NCBI GenBank assembly: GCA_039817415.1
Contig: JBCBVV010000001.1
Coordinates: 372,001 to 436,000 of the forward strand
Reading direction: 5' to 3'
Length of the DNA stretch: 64,000 bases
DNA from: JALEFZ01 sp039817415
GTDB taxonomy: Bacteria > Bacteroidota > Bacteroidia > J057
The notes under the pieces: generated by a model
Database searches by the model: none
What the model saw: only the letters and a program-made list of their open reading frames with translations
What the model was told of the DNA's origin: nothing
In this document: piece by piece, positions 35,364 to 42,870 of the stretch
Position numbering within the stretch: the first letter of the stretch is position 1
How the letters are laid out: each line of letters starts with the position of its first letter
Position numbers and translations under genes: made by a program

Positions 35364-35726
35364 ATGAATATTCTGGCAGTTTTTATAGGCGGAGGGCTAG
35401 GGAGTCTCTGTAGATACGCCATATCCCTTTGGCTGGGTAAGACAGAGGCTGGATTCCCCTTGGCCACTTTGGTTGCGAATATTCTTGCCTGTATTGTCCT
35501 TGCCCTTGGCTTTATCCTTCTGGAGAGAAACATAGAGATGTCAAAGCCTATGAAGCTATTTGTACTGACGGGCTTTTGCGGGGGCTTCTCGACCTTTTCG
35601 ACTTTCAGCATGGAGACATATCTCTTATTGATGGAAGGAAACTGGCCAATGGCTTTGTTGTATGTGGGCCTTTCTATTCTTTCTTGCCTATTGATCATAG
35701 GCCTTCTTTTCTACTTTTTCTCCTAA
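35364..35726 (+). CDS. crcB: Fluoride ion channel CrcB/Fluc
   Basis: 120 aa with four transmembrane helices, normal for the Fluc family. Signature residues: GGGLGSLCRYAIS (conserved Arg), the pore Asn in TLVANILAC, and the Phe-box region GFCGGFSTFSTFSMET. It exports cytoplasmic fluoride as a dual-topology dimer. It is at the end of the gpmI-lipoprotein run. No fluoride riboswitch was seen, as expected for an internal operon gene. Enolase, the classic fluoride target, acts one step after GpmI, which may explain the association (inference). Confidence 0.92.
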   Translation: MNILAVFIGGGLGSLCRYAISLWLGKTEAGFPLATLVANILACIVLALGFILLERNIEMSKPMKLFVLTGFCGGFSTFSTFSMETYLLLMEGNWPMALLYVGLSILSCLLIIGLLFYFFS

Positions 35727-35828
35727 TTAATCATGTAAGATTTTTAATTTACCCTTCTTAAAACTTCACCTCCCTGCAAAAAAATATTCGCTTCGGCATG
35801 AATATTAATTTCGAAGGATAAAATAATT

Positions 35829-35860
35829 ATTGAGGCCCCTACGTTTTTTTTATACCTTTA
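35829..35860 (+). promoter_or_regulatory. Candidate promoter of a small RNA
   Basis: ATTG (35829-35832), 20-nt spacer, then TACCTTTA (35853-35860): seven of eight positions of TAnnTTTG with near-ideal spacing. No protein gene follows. Instead a compact structured segment ends in a terminator. Confidence 0.5.
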
Positions 35861-35864
35861 ATCT

Positions 35865-35950
35865 GAAGGCTAATCCAAAAGCCTTCATAACCTACCTAAT
35901 ACCCCAAACTCGATGTGCTCCGCCTTACCCCGGCGGGGCCATTTCTTTTT
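35865..35950 (+). ncRNA. Candidate small RNA of about 86 nt
   Basis: A short transcript is predicted from three aligned signals: the upstream promoter, a 5' hairpin starting at the expected first base (GAAGGC 35865-35870 / GCCTTC 35881-35886), and a 3' terminator hairpin (GCTCCGCC 35917-35924 / GGCGGGGC 35932-35939, one wobble) followed by ATTTCTTTTT. Between them lies an unpaired, C-rich stretch (CCTACCTAATACCCC) that could be the target-pairing region. No known RNA family was recognised. Confidence 0.45.
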
Positions 35951-35970
35951 ACAGCTATTGTATAATATTA

Positions 35971-36007
35971 AAGCCGAAATGACAGGATATCATTTCGGCT
36001 TTTTTTA
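35971..36007. terminator. Terminator between crcB/small RNA and thioredoxin-like gene
   Basis: Perfect 12-bp stem AAGCCGAAATGA / TCATTTCGGCTT followed by TTTTT on the plus strand. The minus-strand tail is weaker (TTTAATATT). Confidence 0.75.
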
Positions 36008-36052
36008 TAGCTAGAGTTAGTTTGTTTGCCTAACTCATAGAAAGCATGTGTC

Positions 36053-36655
36053 TTATTGTGGCCATTTGATGGTACAGCCAATCGCTCTAGTAAATGATTT
36101 CTCTACCTTTTTACCTTCAAGAAGTAGATCAATTGCATTTGCCAAATAGGTTTCTTCCACTGAACTGGCATCTCTTGCGTTGTCATCAATCGCTCCAATG
36201 TAGGCCACTTTTAGTTCCTTCCCTTGCTTTTGAAGGACATAAGCATGAGGCGTACGGGTAGCTCCATAGGTAGCTGCAATTTCAGAAGTTCCATCTACCA
36301 AGTATGGGAAGGTAAATCCCTTCTCTTTGGCTCTGATCTTCATGTTGTCAAAAGAATCATCCGGTACTTTGGATACGTCATTTGGATTGATCGCAATGAC
36401 AGGATATCCCTTTGCAGCATACTTTTTATTCAGTGCGTTGATTCTATCTTCATATTTGATCGCGTATGGGCAATGGTTACAAGTAAAAACTACGATGAAG
36501 CCCTTTGCTTCCTCATAATCAGCTAGAGAAACCATGTTACCGTCGATATTTTTCAGGGAAAAATCTCTGGCTACATCTCCTACTTTGTAGCCTTCCTGGG
36601 CAAATGTCGCCGCTGCCATGATCAGCACAACAACACTCATCAATACTCTCTTCAT
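36053..36655 (-). CDS. Secreted thioredoxin/AhpC-like protein with CNHCP motif
   Basis: 200 aa. Signal peptide MKRVLMSVVVLIMAAATFAQ. Thioredoxin fold with FSLKNIDGNMVSLADY (AhpC/TSA-like start), the redox motif FTCNHCPYAIKYEDR, and cis-Pro context TRTPHAYVL. A further conserved Cys lies near the end (AIGCTIKW). Probably an exported disulfide reductase or peroxiredoxin-like protein. A cytoplasmic paralogue with the same three cysteines is encoded about 0.6 kb away at 37291. Confidence 0.75.
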   Translation of the reverse strand: MKRVLMSVVVLIMAAATFAQEGYKVGDVARDFSLKNIDGNMVSLADYEEAKGFIVVFTCNHCPYAIKYEDRINALNKKYAAKGYPVIAINPNDVSKVPDDSFDNMKIRAKEKGFTFPYLVDGTSEIAATYGATRTPHAYVLQKQGKELKVAYIGAIDDNARDASSVEETYLANAIDLLLEGKKVEKSFTRAIGCTIKWPQ

Positions 36656-36728
36656 GATGTTTAATCTTAATTGGATTGAATAAATCGGTTTATGTAGTTC
36701 ACAGGCCGGGGCCTGTCGTCAGTTTGCC

Positions 36729-37241
36729 TTACTTTTTAGGACGATTTTTCAGTACCTCATCCACCCATTCAGATAATTCTTCATAGGTAAAGGACTGCTC
36801 TTTAAAGGAGACAATGCCTTCTTCATTGTTCATAATCAAAGTAGCAGGAATCGCCCCTGACCACTCTTCACTAATTTGAGGGATCCAATCGTTTTGTTTA
36901 GGATCTGTAAGTACGTAAACAGGTTGAGTAATCTTTCTTCTTTTAACAAATGGCTTGACCATGGGCTCAATCATCTCAGGATCGTCTATGCTAATCAAAA
37001 CAACCTTAACCTTTTTATCTGCATAAACGCTATCTAGTTTTTGGAAATAAGGTAGCTCTTTCACACACGGCCGACACCAGGTAGCCCAGAAGTTATAGAC
37101 AAAAAGTGTATCACCCGACGGTTTTTCTAACATGGGCTTCAAAGCCTGAAAGGTCTCTACATGTTGAACCTGTTGACCATACACTAAGCCAATCATCAAC
37201 TGAAAAAAGAAGAAGAAAAAAGTCTTTCTTAACATGCTCAT
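36729..37241 (-). CDS. TlpA-family thiol-disulfide oxidoreductase
   Basis: 170 aa. N-terminal signal peptide (MLRKTFFFFFFQLMIGLVYGQ after a first Met-Ser). Thioredoxin fold with YNFWATWCRPCVKELPYFQKL: the WCRPC active site is typical of TlpA/ResA reductases that keep periplasmic cysteines reduced, for example during cytochrome c maturation. Cis-Pro in GAIPATLIM. The target is unknown. It lies upstream of the CNHCP gene on the same strand (73 nt), with a candidate promoter before it. Confidence 0.8.
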   Translation of the reverse strand: MSMLRKTFFFFFFQLMIGLVYGQQVQHVETFQALKPMLEKPSGDTLFVYNFWATWCRPCVKELPYFQKLDSVYADKKVKVVLISIDDPEMIEPMVKPFVKRRKITQPVYVLTDPKQNDWIPQISEEWSGAIPATLIMNNEEGIVSFKEQSFTYEELSEWVDEVLKNRPKK

Positions 37242-37269
37242 AGAACTAATTTATTTCTTAATTGGTTAC

Positions 37270-37299
37270 CAAAGTTAACATAAAAGACAAATGCGCAAT
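37270..37299 (-). promoter_or_regulatory. Candidate promoter of the TlpA-like gene
   Basis: The minus strand carries TAACTTTG (37270-37277), an exact TAnnTTTG, with ATTG 18 nt upstream (37296-37299). The -33 element overlaps the first codons of the divergent gene. Confidence 0.45.
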
Positions 37300-37833
37300 T
37301 TCACCTTAGAAGAGCTCGATTTTAGCCTTCCCAATACGCAAGGAGGACAGAAAAGTCTCCAAGACTACCCTGAATCACAGGCTTTTGTCATTGTTTTTAC
37401 CTGTAACCATTGTCCCTATGCCATTGCATACGAACAAAGACTGATCAAATTACATAAGATATTGACAGACAAGGGTGTGCCTTTGATTGCCATCAGTTCA
37501 AATGACGTCCGCCAATATCCACAGGACTCCTTCGAAAACATGATCCGTAGAGCAGAGGAAAAAGGCTTCCCCTTCCCCTACCTTTATGATGAATCTCAAG
37601 AAGTTGCCAAAAACTTTGACGCCAAACGAACTCCACACGCCTTTTTATTGGCCAAAAATTTCGAGGGATTGTGGCAAATTGTGTACAGTGGTGCAATAGA
37701 CGACAATTATAGAAGTGAACAAAACGTTAAAAAATCTTACCTGCTAGAGGCCACAGAGTCTGTTTTGGCACAAGAGACTGTAAGTCAGTCACATATTGAA
37801 GCAGTGGGGTGTACCATAAAGTGGAAGCAGTGA
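37291..37833 (+). CDS. Cytoplasmic thioredoxin-like protein with CNHCP motif
   Basis: 180 aa with no signal peptide. It has the same architecture as the secreted protein at 36053-36655: FSLPNTQGGQKSLQDY start, FTCNHCPYAIAYEQR redox motif, ISSNDVRQYPQDSFENM, TPHAFLL cis-Pro region and the C-terminal AVGCTIKW Cys. Family members are annotated as thioredoxin-family or AhpC/TSA-like proteins with unproven physiological partners. It is divergent from the TlpA-like gene and the pair share a promoter region. Confidence 0.75.
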   Translation: MRNFTLEELDFSLPNTQGGQKSLQDYPESQAFVIVFTCNHCPYAIAYEQRLIKLHKILTDKGVPLIAISSNDVRQYPQDSFENMIRRAEEKGFPFPYLYDESQEVAKNFDAKRTPHAFLLAKNFEGLWQIVYSGAIDDNYRSEQNVKKSYLLEATESVLAQETVSQSHIEAVGCTIKWKQ

Positions 37834-37883
37834 CTAAAAAAAAGAACGACCTTCCAAATATTGGATAGTTAACATAAAATATT

Positions 37884-39173
37884 TTGACCTCCTCAAATAG
37901 AACGCTGCAAATATTTTCCTCCACCGAATCTTCTCAGCTCAAAAAGGAAATTTTGAGATGGGGAATGAAACATCCTTTTGTCTGTGTGCTCGACAACTGT
38001 GAGCATGAGATAGACCGCTACGGAAAGTACGAGTGGTTGGCTGGATTTTCATCCAAAAGAAATTTCAACTATCGAAATTGGAGTCAAATTCAAGCTTTGA
38101 AAGGGTCATGGTTAATGGGAATCCTCCCATATGAACTGAAAGATCAGATTCAAAAACATACTCATACTTCCCAGCCCTCATTTATCCAATTTCCCAGCCT
38201 TCCCCTTTTTCAACCCGAACTCGTGTTAGCTATCCCCAGAGGTAGTCATCAAGTCATGGTTCTTGAGGGAGCAGAATCACCCCTGAAGCATGAGTTAGAA
38301 GGTTGGCTTAAGGAAGCAAAAGCTAAGGAAGCTCCCCAAAAGAAAATCTGGAACTTCCAGCCTAATTTTAGTCGAAGAAGATACATAGAGACGATCGAAC
38401 AGCTTCGTGAACACATCAGGCAGGGAGATTCCTATGAAATTAACCTAGCGCAGGCATTCCATGCTGAGGGGAAGCTTGATCGTCCCGATTATTGGTATCA
38501 CCGCCTAATAGAATTATCTCCTGTTCCTTTTGCAGCCTTTGTCAAGTATGAAGAGCAGTACCTTCTCTGCGCCTCTCCAGAGCGATTCCTACAATTAGAT
38601 GGACAGACTCTCCGTACGCAGCCTATCAAAGGGACAGCCCCAAGGTCAAGCAATAAGGAGGAAGACGAAGCACACTTCCAGTATTTATCGGGTTCAAAGA
38701 AGGAGCAAGCCGAAAATGTGATGATCGTTGACCTATCCAGAAACGATTTATATCGCTCCAGCATTCCTCATACGGTAGAAGTCCCTCATCTTTTCGAGAT
38801 ACAAGCCTTCCCGCAAGTCTACCAAATGGTTTCTACTGTAGAAGGGCAAAAACAGGAAGGACTCGATTGGACAGATATCATGAGCAATACCTTCCCTCCA
38901 GGCTCCATGACGGGAGCTCCCAAGCTTAGAACCATGCAATTGATTGATCAATATGAACCCGAAAGTAGAGGCGTTTACGCTGGTTCGGTAGGTTATATCG
39001 AGCCAGGAGGAAACTTCGACTGGAACGTCATCATTCGTTCGCTTGTCTATGATGATGCAAGAGAAAGGCTTTCCTATCATGTAGGGGGAGCCATTACATA
39101 CGACTCCGATCCCGTCAAGGAATATGAAGAGACCCTTCTTAAAGCAACCGCGCTAAGAAGGATTTTTGGGTAA
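37884..39173 (+). CDS. pabB: Aminodeoxychorismate synthase component I-like
   Basis: 429 aa if the TTG at 37884 is used. A stop codon lies just upstream in frame and the first ATG (37965) would remove the conserved LKKEILRWG segment, so a TTG start is preferred. The chorismate-binding domain fills residues about 165-428: SYEINLAQAF, ERFLQLDGQTLRTQPIKGTAPR (residues about 234-255), ENVMIVDLSRNDLYR, FPPGSMTGAPKLRTMQ and GAITYDSDPVKEYEETLLKA. The PIKGT Lys favours PabB over anthranilate synthase TrpE. It makes 4-amino-4-deoxychorismate for folate synthesis. The amidotransferase partner is not in view. Confidence 0.82.
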   Translation: MTSSNRTLQIFSSTESSQLKKEILRWGMKHPFVCVLDNCEHEIDRYGKYEWLAGFSSKRNFNYRNWSQIQALKGSWLMGILPYELKDQIQKHTHTSQPSFIQFPSLPLFQPELVLAIPRGSHQVMVLEGAESPLKHELEGWLKEAKAKEAPQKKIWNFQPNFSRRRYIETIEQLREHIRQGDSYEINLAQAFHAEGKLDRPDYWYHRLIELSPVPFAAFVKYEEQYLLCASPERFLQLDGQTLRTQPIKGTAPRSSNKEEDEAHFQYLSGSKKEQAENVMIVDLSRNDLYRSSIPHTVEVPHLFEIQAFPQVYQMVSTVEGQKQEGLDWTDIMSNTFPPGSMTGAPKLRTMQLIDQYEPESRGVYAGSVGYIEPGGNFDWNVIIRSLVYDDARERLSYHVGGAITYDSDPVKEYEETLLKATALRRIFG

Positions 39174-39189
39174 TCACCATGATGGTATG

Positions 39190-40392
39190 TTAATCGAAAT
39201 CAGTGGTCAACTTGAACCTAAGGATACGCCCATTTCCCCCATCAGCTACATAAAGAATCTGATCGATATAGGCCACAGCTCTGGGTTTATTGAATTGAGT
39301 TAAGCCAATCCCCTTTCCGCCAAATGATACGCGAATCACTTTGTCTGAGCTTGACCCAGGTGGTGGATTAACGCCTTCAAATCCCCTTCCTGTAAATTGA
39401 TAAACGGAATCTCTTGCTTCATCAACTACCCAAAAATAATTGGTTCCATCTCCAGCAACCGTTACATCAACGGGCTTATCAAAACGGAATCCCTCTAACA
39501 AGAATCTATCTGAGAGAGAGGTATCCCCCGTCTGGAAAGCCCCCACCTCGAAATTGGAGCCAAAGGGGCCAATCACCTCAACGATTCGCTGTACCTTAAG
39601 GGCGTTTGTTGGGCTAATAGAAGTGAAGTAAAAATCTTTACCCTGATCAATAACAGGAGATTGAGGCGGCTGTGCGAAGGTTGCCAAGCCCTGAGGCTGT
39701 CGGAAGAAATTACGAAACGTACCGATCTCGGTAACGATAGCCATAGGAGTCAAAAAGACATCTTCTTTGTTGAAGATCAGCAAGGCGTCATCAGGGCCTC
39801 CAAATTTCTGTGGGTTGGTATCGGGCCCATTTCTCGTAACGTAATACTCTCCATCTGCCAAGGCAGCTATGCCACGAAAGCGCACAAACTGCTCATTGTC
39901 ATCAGGTACACCCGTTCTGAAATAAAAGGGATGAACAATCTTATTCTCGATAAAGGCGTTTTCAAGGCCATAGTCTCCCCCTTTATTCAGATCAATTCGA
40001 TATATGGTAGATAGGGTGAAGTCTCTGTTATTGATCGTGGTATCAAAGGTGCCCACGGCCAATATATCCAAGCTTCTATCTTGAGCGATGCTACTTAGGC
40101 CAGGAACAGAATATCTTCCCAACTCGTTGCCTGCTTGATCAAATGAGATGATTTCCTCGCTGACTGAGTCTGCAACATAAATGAGCTCATCCCAACCAGC
40201 AATGATGTCCACAGGATACTCCATGTCATCCCAAACGGGCTGAATGGGCACATATGCAACCTCTCGCTGGTCAAATTGTGGCTCATCTAAAAAATCTGTA
40301 GAGGTCTTTACCCCAAAAAATCCCTCGCAGCCCATTAGGGTCGTTAGGAAAAGAATGCCTGTTACGTATATGGCAAATTGTTTCATATTCAA
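39190..40392 (-). CDS. Lipoprotein with NHL-like beta-propeller
   Basis: 400 aa. Lipobox LTTLMGC. Repeats such as PVDIIAGWDELIYVADSVSEEII, PVDVTVAGDGTNYFWVVDEARDSVYQF and PRAVAYIDQILYVADGGNGRILRF (three separate blades) point to an NHL/SMP-30-like propeller. Likely an outer-membrane surface lipoprotein. It is followed on the same strand, upstream in transcription, by a PorV/PorQ-family gene 33 nt away, so the two are probably cotranscribed. Function unknown. Confidence 0.7.
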   Translation of the reverse strand: MNMKQFAIYVTGILFLTTLMGCEGFFGVKTSTDFLDEPQFDQREVAYVPIQPVWDDMEYPVDIIAGWDELIYVADSVSEEIISFDQAGNELGRYSVPGLSSIAQDRSLDILAVGTFDTTINNRDFTLSTIYRIDLNKGGDYGLENAFIENKIVHPFYFRTGVPDDNEQFVRFRGIAALADGEYYVTRNGPDTNPQKFGGPDDALLIFNKEDVFLTPMAIVTEIGTFRNFFRQPQGLATFAQPPQSPVIDQGKDFYFTSISPTNALKVQRIVEVIGPFGSNFEVGAFQTGDTSLSDRFLLEGFRFDKPVDVTVAGDGTNYFWVVDEARDSVYQFTGRGFEGVNPPPGSSSDKVIRVSFGGKGIGLTQFNKPRAVAYIDQILYVADGGNGRILRFKLTTDFD

Positions 40393-40421
40393 GTAGCTAG
40401 GAAGCTTAATAACTTAACATT

Positions 40422-41426
40422 TTATCTGTCCACTGGATTCATCTGAAAGGAAAGGCCTACTCTGTGAACTTGGCCCAGGAAGCGGTGAGGCAAGAAGCCG
40501 TAATCCAGCATCAATGGATGGCGGCCCATTCTCATGCGCAGCCCGATACCCGCCGTTGGATAGTCTTGGTCATTTACATTGAGTTGATACCCTACACGAA
40601 GGAAAATCAATTTTCTGTATTCATATTCCAGCCCAAAACGCAGGTTCTCTGCATTGTCATTAGGGTGGTTTAACTGGAAAATGGTCGTCAAAGACTGCGT
40701 TCCATCTGATTTTTTCCAAGGGACAAGAGAAAGTCCAACCTTAAAGACGGTAGGGGCGGGATATGCTTCGAGTGAAATGGGATCATTGCTGAAATTTTCA
40801 TCTTGCTCGATGTCTCCATTCAGGCGAGAGTTCGGACCAAAGTTTTGAAGTAATACAGCAAAGCGCAAGTCTTTTACATCCAAGCGGTAGAGGAAACCAA
40901 TATCTAACACTCCGGTATTGGCAGTCAAGCCCGCTAATTGCTCACGTACATACTTCAGATTGGTTCCCCAAGAGAATCGTTCTGTCAATTGTTTTCCGTA
41001 AGAGAGACCAACTGCATAATAATTGGCGAAGAATTGTTCACCTGTTCCCATGGGCTGAAAAACTGTCCTAACCGGCATAGCGCCAGAATTCAAAGAGGAA
41101 ACGGAAATTCCCATTGTTCCCCACTTGAAGGGTTGATTGGCACTTAGGTAGGCATAATTGATGTCAGCAAACCAAAAAGTATTCGCGGCTGCAATAGAGA
41201 AACCATCTAATTCGTCTGTAGCAGCGGGATTAACGAAGGAGGAATAGCCATCACCAGTTAGGACAACATTGGCACCTCCTAATGCTGCTGCACGAGGACT
41301 TACTTCCATTTTGAGGAAAGTCAGTCCGGATATACCTGCTCTTTGTCCACCGAGATTAGGAAAAATCTGACCATAGCTTGTCAGAAAACTCAGTGTCATG
41401 ATCAAAAGAAAAGTAAAAATGCGCAT
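40422..41426 (-). CDS. PorV/PorQ-family outer-membrane beta-barrel protein
   Basis: 334 aa from the ATG at 41426, which starts a signal peptide (MRIFTFLLIMTLSFLTSYGQ). The mature N-terminus AGISGLTFLKMEVSPRAAALGGA with NPAATDELDG is the typical PorV/PorQ family start, and alternating strands continue to the end (HRVGLSFQMNP). PorV proper is the type IX secretion attachment-complex barrel. Many paralogues exist with unknown roles, and the paired propeller lipoprotein suggests a private partner here. The core type IX genes are not in this window. Confidence 0.78.
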   Translation of the reverse strand: MRIFTFLLIMTLSFLTSYGQIFPNLGGQRAGISGLTFLKMEVSPRAAALGGANVVLTGDGYSSFVNPAATDELDGFSIAAANTFWFADINYAYLSANQPFKWGTMGISVSSLNSGAMPVRTVFQPMGTGEQFFANYYAVGLSYGKQLTERFSWGTNLKYVREQLAGLTANTGVLDIGFLYRLDVKDLRFAVLLQNFGPNSRLNGDIEQDENFSNDPISLEAYPAPTVFKVGLSLVPWKKSDGTQSLTTIFQLNHPNDNAENLRFGLEYEYRKLIFLRVGYQLNVNDQDYPTAGIGLRMRMGRHPLMLDYGFLPHRFLGQVHRVGLSFQMNPVDR

Positions 41427-41661
41427 AGGCTGATTCGTCTGGTTTGGATAGAAAATGGGAAATTTGACTGCCTTTTGAATCAAAACTCCTGATCCATTTT
41501 CCAGTCGGACAATTTATACATAAGAACGTCGAGGCGCGTAAAGAAATGATTAAACTTAGGAGGAAATCTGAGATTTTTTTGGAGGAGACACATATAAATT
41601 CCGTTATTTTATGTGTCCAAAAAGTGAAAGCGAATGGGCAAAGGGCATCATAATCAACTTT

Positions 41662-42327
41662 ATGCCATTTCTAGAAGGATATTTAGTGGGTCTTGCTTTT
41701 ATTGGATTTTTTGGCCCCGTGTTTTTTACACTCTTGTACAGCACCCTGGAATATGGTTGGAGATCCGGCCTAGCAGTGGTGTTGGGAATTTTTACAGGAG
41801 ATGTGTTGGGTGTGATGGTTCTTGAATTTTTTGGAATCAAAGATCTTATCATCCAACCACAAAACATGTGGTACATCGGCATTGTCGGTGGGGTCCTGAT
41901 TATAGCCTTGGGCATCAAATTTTGTTTCCGACCTGGAAGCAAGACAGAAAGCGTGAAGAAGCTCAAAGCAGGGAATTACCTTGGGTTCTACACGCAAGGC
42001 TTCCTGATAAACTTCGTTAATCCCTTTTTATTTGCGGTTTGGCTCCTTCTCATGGCAGGAGCGACTAGCACCTATGGAACCGGAACGACCTATTATTGGT
42101 TTCTAGCAGGTGTACTGCTAGGCATACCTACACAGGATGCGAGTAAGGTTCTGCTCGCTCATAGAATCAAATATCTGCTAAATTCTACCTGGTTGGGATG
42201 GATTTACAGAATTGTTGGGGTAATTTTAGTCGTCTTCGGCGTTTGGCTGATGATCAAAACCAATGAGAATCCTGATATCACCCAATGGGAATCACCGCAT
42301 CCTACTACATTGAAAGACTCTCCCTAA
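41662..42327 (+). CDS. LysE-family amino-acid exporter-like membrane protein
   Basis: 221 aa from the ATG at 41662 (MPFLEGYLVGLAFIGFFGPVFFTLL). The upstream ATG adds 17 hydrophilic residues before the first helix. About six transmembrane helices with the LysE/RhtB pattern: GPVFFTLLYSTLEYGWRSGLAVVLGIFTGD, residues about 17-47, and GFLINFVNPFLFAVWL. Probable inner-membrane efflux of amino acids or similar metabolites; substrate unknown. The 3' end overlaps the next gene by 43 nt. Confidence 0.78.
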   Translation: MPFLEGYLVGLAFIGFFGPVFFTLLYSTLEYGWRSGLAVVLGIFTGDVLGVMVLEFFGIKDLIIQPQNMWYIGIVGGVLIIALGIKFCFRPGSKTESVKKLKAGNYLGFYTQGFLINFVNPFLFAVWLLLMAGATSTYGTGTTYYWFLAGVLLGIPTQDASKVLLAHRIKYLLNSTWLGWIYRIVGVILVVFGVWLMIKTNENPDITQWESPHPTTLKDSP

Positions 42328-42797
42328 TCGAGCATCCAGAAGGAGGGTACTTTGCCGAAGTCTATCGCTCAGAAGAGGAAATCCCCGAAGAAACACTGCC
42401 TGAAAGATACCATGGAAAGCGCTCCTTTTCCACCTCCATTTATTTCCTGATCACTTCTGAAAAATTCTCAGCCTTCCATCAAGTCAATAGCGATGAAGGA
42501 TGGCATTATTACACAGGAAATGCTCCTATCCACTTGCATACCCTTTCCCCAAAAGGAGAACTCAAGACCATTAAGCTTGGCCCCAATCTCGCCCAAGGAG
42601 AGCAATTTCAATACGTTGTACCCGCCAATCACTGGTTTGCGGCTGAAGTTCCTGGAGAAGATACCTTTGCTCTGGTAGGATGTACCGTAGCCCCTGGATT
42701 TGACTTTGCGGACTTTGAACTGGCAGAAAGGGAGCCCTTGAAAATCGCTTTTCCAGCACATCAGGGGATCATTTCTCGCTTGACAAGGGTAGACTGA
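42285..42797 (+). CDS. DUF985 cupin-fold protein
   Basis: 170 aa. Cupin family PF06172-type pattern: YYIERLSLIEHPEGGYFAEVYRS, residues about 7-29, then STSIYFLITSEKFSAFHQVNSDE, DEGWHYYTGNAP and VPANHWFAAEV, ending VAPGFDFADFELAERE. His and Glu residues line the presumed pocket. The yeast relative YML079w has a solved cupin structure but no proven activity. Translationally coupled to the LysE-like gene by a 43-nt overlap. Confidence 0.85.
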   Translation: MGITASYYIERLSLIEHPEGGYFAEVYRSEEEIPEETLPERYHGKRSFSTSIYFLITSEKFSAFHQVNSDEGWHYYTGNAPIHLHTLSPKGELKTIKLGPNLAQGEQFQYVVPANHWFAAEVPGEDTFALVGCTVAPGFDFADFELAEREPLKIAFPAHQGIISRLTRVD

Positions 42798-42815
42798 ATG
42801 ATTGCCCCCCTTAGC

Positions 42816-42847
42816 ATAAAAAAGGGCCATCCCTTGCGGAACAGCCC
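42816..42847 (-). terminator. Terminator of the GH3 gene
   Basis: On the minus strand, GGGCTGTTCC, loop GCAA, GGGATGGCCC (10 pairs including wobbles), then TTTTTT, downstream of the GH3 stop. Confidence 0.7.
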
Positions 42848-42870
42848 ATTTATTCAAAAGGGTTTGTTTA

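Noticed and set aside
35727..35828. Possible fluoride riboswitch associated with crcB
   Set aside because: It lies downstream of crcB, and no fluoride-riboswitch motif was seen upstream of the operon.
40422..41426. True PorV of the type IX secretion system
   Set aside because: Only the general PorV/PorQ family pattern is seen. PorU and other core components are absent from the window, so the specific name was not given.
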